DNA of 20,592 bases, from assembly GCA_000695325.1 (NCBI GenBank), contig AVPN01000219.1, positions 45,542 to 66,133 on the forward strand, read 5' to 3'. Source of the stretch: Pleurobrachia bachei. Its lineage: Eukaryota > Ctenophora > Tentaculata > Cydippida > Pleurobrachiidae. Positions within the stretch are counted from its first letter, which is position 1; every line of letters starts with the position of its first letter. The notes below the pieces were generated by a model. That model did no database searches. It saw nothing but the letters and a program-made list of their open reading frames with translations, and was not told the origin of the DNA. The position numbers and the translations under genes are program-made. This document shows, in pieces, positions 19,047 through 20,592 of the stretch.

Positions 19047-20511
19047 TTCATTTGCATTCTCCTAACTATTCTCCCTCCTTCTAGCAAGACATGGTATTTC
19101 CTACATGAACCAGAACAATATCCTACTTCCATCCTGACCACTCCGCACTGTCAGCATAATGAAGTTGTCAGTTAACAGGCAGAAAACCTTCTTCCTATGT
19201 ATTGTGGTCACGGTCATCATCCTAATTACACTAAACGCGGGATGGTTACCAGAGTCAGGGATCGGGTTGGACGAATTCCAACCTCCCTCTGCATCCTCTA
19301 AGTGGGTTAAAGACAAGCCACACTGTATGGTAAGTTAAACCCTGGTTCTGTTTACTGTACATGGTGAGTAGTGATCTGTTCACTGGTTATATTCATTTTG
19401 GGACTAACGATCAATAGCTGATATGAAATGAACAGTTAGACGATATATCAGACAATGCAAATTGTTGGGATCAATAACCCGCGCCACTAGGTCTACTAAC
19501 AATTGTTTTCCCTCCTAGTTGGAGATCGATTGCAAGAGATATTATCAGGACTGCTCTACAGAGGAGAAGAAGAGCTATGTAAAAGATGCATACAGGTACA
19601 TTATGCCTCACCCTACCGGTGGGTGTTTGAATTGACCTCAATTTATAGGTTCTGTATAGTTCTCTAAACATCACCCCCACATACCAAGCTATGTGCAGAT
19701 CTCTAAAGTCTAAACACCTCTCCCCCACACCAGGTTCGCATGGAAGAACTATCACCGGTACGCCTGGGGTCACGATCATCTAAAACCCCTGTCACGGAGG
19801 TACGATGACGATTTATTAGGTCTCGGTGCTACACTGATAGACAGTCTCACTGGGTTGTTACTAATGGATCTGAAGGAGGAGTACCGACTTTCTCTGGTGG
19901 GTTCTTTGGGAGGGTATAGCCATCAGGAACCGACCAAATCAGGTCAAATACCAGTCACGTGACCTAAATAATGAGTTCTGATTGGTTGTTTAGTGTTTAC
20001 TCGGTCGGTTCCTGGTAGCCATCAATGCCCTAGTTCTTCTCTGACAAAAGACTGCTCTCTCCAGTCTCCCAACCTCACATTAATCAATTTCATTTGCAGG
20101 AATGGCTGGAGAACTTTTCGATGGTCAACAGTAAGCGATCAGAGGCGAGCTTATTTGAAGTCTGTATCAGAATTCTAGGGTCGCTTGTATCATCTTATTT
20201 CATCACAAAAGATAAAATCTTACTGGAAAAGGCCAAGGTATTGTTTTAAAGATAAATTTGGTTTATAGAACAGTGAAGACGATCGAATATGAATATGAAT
20301 ACATTTATGTGTCTGTTAGTTTTCGAAATAATCCCAACATATAGCTTAAATCTTAGGAAGTTGGTGACGTTGCTATGCGTTGTTATGGGAAGGGGAAGTC
20401 TCACAATATCCCCTATATTACCCTCCAATTCTGGGATATGAATGGGGGAATAAGATGCTTTGACCATGACGAACGGGATTGTCTGCACTATACGTGTGAT
20501 TCTATTGCCAA
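15680..20511 (+). CDS. GH47 alpha-1,2-mannosidase, type II membrane, N-terminal part (partial at right edge)
   Basis: Glycoside hydrolase family 47 enzymes trim alpha-1,2-mannoses from N-glycans in the ER and Golgi. The mature chain uses exons 19159-19329 (or 15680-15850), 19519-19595 (or 16003-16079), 19734-19896, 20100-20237 and 20357-20511, and then leaves the window in phase 2. It shows a short cytosolic end, a TM anchor (FFLCIVVTVIILITLNAGWL), a stem, and the family's AWKNYHRYAWGHDHLKPLS and LGATLIDSLTGLLLM segments. It then has SLFEVCIRILGSLVSSYF, with the FE glutamate that corresponds to a catalytic-site acid, and LLEKAKEVGD. The usual SGIPY is HNIPYITL. The TM anchor favours the Golgi or ER mannosidase I type over EDEM. 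Most of the barrel lies off the right edge. Confidence 0.9.
16003..16079 (+). CDS. mannosidase exon 2, copy A
   Basis: 77 nt after CCTCTCAG, phase 0 to 2, encoding LEIDCKRYYQDCSTEEKK and SYVKDAY. The protein is the same as copy B, with only synonymous changes. To be used it must splice over 3.6 kb to 19734, because exon 3 is not in the duplicated unit. Confidence 0.75.
16312..16396 (-). CDS. receptor first coding exon, copy B (alternative upstream start)
   Basis: Base-for-base copy of 12937-13021, including the donor, carried by the 3.4-kb tandem duplication. It could serve as an alternative first exon, splicing over 3.6 kb to 12671 and encoding the same N-terminus. The span it would cross includes the mannosidase copy A exons on the other strand. 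Confidence 0.45.
17779..17970 (+). CDS. candidate small membrane reading frame, copy B (hypothetical)
   Basis: Starts MEDRAERVVWMIVVVFLVFY in the same ACCATGG context. It ends after 63 codons because of indels in the GGGTTGG-type repeats, so only the N-terminal half is shared with copy A. Confidence 0.22.
   Translation: MEDRAERVVWMIVVVFLVFYHHGPQLLLSRSSVHTGSCNTRKGWGLAMQVRVGNCIGAVLLLQ
18990..19041. repeat. (CT)n microsatellite upstream of mannosidase exon 1B
   Basis: A CT run with few interruptions. The corresponding place in unit A (about 15535-15550) has only a short CT stretch. Confidence 0.93.
19159..19329 (+). CDS. mannosidase exon 1, copy B
   Basis: 57 codons ending KDKPHCM at a GTAAGT donor, phase 0. 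It is next to exon 2B and exon 3, so it is the default first exon of the intact gene. Confidence 0.85.
19519..19595 (+). CDS. mannosidase exon 2, copy B
   Basis: 77 nt after CCTCCTAG, phase 0 to 2. It encodes the stem segment with two cysteines (DCKRYYQDC) and the start of the catalytic domain (VKDAYR), joined in frame to exon 3. Confidence 0.87.
19734..19896 (+). CDS. mannosidase exon 3 (GH47 domain start)
   Basis: 163 nt after CACACCAG, phase 2 to 0. It carries FAWKNYHRYAWGHDHLKPLS and LGLGATLIDSLTGLLLMDL. The family usually has DSLDTL or DALDTL here, so the second Asp is replaced by Thr. Confidence 0.92.
19924..20014. mobile_element. 91-bp hAT-like MITE in mannosidase intron 3
   Basis: Perfect 12-bp terminal inverted repeats (CAGGAACCGACC / GGTCGGTTCCTG) are flanked by ATAGCCAT and GTAGCCAT, an 8-bp near-perfect target-site duplication. 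Eight-base duplications and CAG-starting ends are typical of hAT elements. It contains the palindrome GTCACGTGAC. Confidence 0.75.
20100..20237 (+). CDS. mannosidase exon 4
   Basis: 138 nt after CATTTGCAG, phase 0/0. It carries EWLENFSMVN, then ASLFEVCIRILGSL and SSYFITKDKILLEKAK, the conserved FExxIRxLGGLLSAY region with its acidic residue. Confidence 0.9.
20357..20511 (+). CDS. mannosidase exon 5, divergent
   Basis: 155 nt after ATCTTAG, phase 0 to 2, GTAAGG donor. It reads EVGDVAMRCYGKGKSHNIPY and then ITLQFWDMNGGIRCFDHDER with several cysteines. It sits where the family has KAxDLGxxLLxAFxTxSGIPY, and only the outline is kept. Confidence 0.7.
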
Positions 20512-20530
20512 GTAAGGAGATTTTAGCATT

Positions 20531-20558
20531 TCTCGTTCTCTCTATCTCTCTATCTCTC

Positions 20559-20592
<34 letters not shown>
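20531..20592. repeat. (CT)n microsatellite at window end
   Basis: Interrupted then pure CT repeat in the intron after mannosidase exon 5, running off the edge. Confidence 0.93.

Larger units (their letters stand above)
16397..19158. promoter_or_regulatory. divergent intergenic region, unit B
   Basis: The copy of 13022-15679 with the same order of landmarks: small frame at 17779, GT tract at about 18265-18282 and AATAAA at 18295-18300. A long CT tract at 18990-19041 is specific to this copy and sits about 120 bases before the mannosidase ATG. Confidence 0.45.
12847..19690. repeat. 3.4-kb tandem duplication of the receptor/mannosidase head-to-head region
   Basis: Unit A is 12847-16221 and unit B starts at 16222 and runs to about 19690. 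The first 750 bases or so are nearly identical, and the rest is colinear with substitutions and indels. Each unit holds one receptor first exon (minus) and one set of mannosidase exons 1 and 2 (plus). Confidence 0.93.

Noticed and set aside
20246-20488. Minus-strand open frame of 80 codons near the right edge
   Set aside because: It lies opposite mannosidase exon 5, which has splice sites and phase matching the rest of the gene.
1-20592. CRISPR array, operon structure or ribosome-binding sites
   Set aside because: The split genes and GT-AG introns show a eukaryotic nuclear sequence, and the repeats present are microsatellites, MITEs and tandem duplications without spacer arrays.

Overview
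The window looks like nuclear DNA from a compact animal genome, probably a non-bilaterian or other invertebrate, although the sequence does not fix the lineage. Genes are split by short GT-AG introns and lie about 2 kb apart. Dinucleotide microsatellites (GA/CT, GT), miniature inverted-repeat elements and a decayed retrotransposon piece are present. There is no sign of bacterial gene organisation. All exon calls were made by hand, from reading frame, splice-site consensus and phase compatibility.

Layout. (1) 102-4659, minus strand: the 5' part of an unrecognised, charged, probably nuclear protein gene that runs off the left edge. Its largest exon (about 315 codons, SQ/TQ-rich with a basic coiled-coil tail) occurs twice in tandem at 1607-2554 and 3136-4074. 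A 13-codon piece of a later exon is also duplicated. (2) 5197-7119, minus: a single-exon GCFC-family (PAXBP1/GCFC2-like) gene. (3) 7165-9313: a gene-poor stretch with a LINE-type coding fragment, a TTAC-tailed end and an inverted repeat. (4) 9314-13021, minus: a complete class A (rhodopsin-like) seven-transmembrane receptor of about 371 residues. Its TM3 and TM4 exons are present twice in an exact 804-bp tandem duplication. (5) 15680 to beyond the right edge, plus: the N-terminal part of a type II membrane glycoside hydrolase family 47 alpha-1,2-mannosidase. Its first two exons are present twice.

The receptor and the mannosidase are head to head. A 3375-bp tandem duplication (12847-16221, then 16222 to about 19690) copied the whole region between them. 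It carried the receptor's first coding exon and the mannosidase's first two exons with it. Each gene therefore has two candidate first exons, and the outer start of each gene lies beyond the inner start of the other, so transcripts from the outer starts would overlap antisense.

The theme of the window is partial, intragenic tandem duplication. It occurs in three of the four genes, and the main copies keep open frames, splice sites and phases. In the receptor, phases and stop codons allow only one copy of the TM3-TM4 cassette per open mRNA. The 804-bp junction falls in a hybrid MITE-like element, the 1.5-kb duplication is bordered by GA microsatellites, and the 3.4-kb breakpoint lies in a hairpin.
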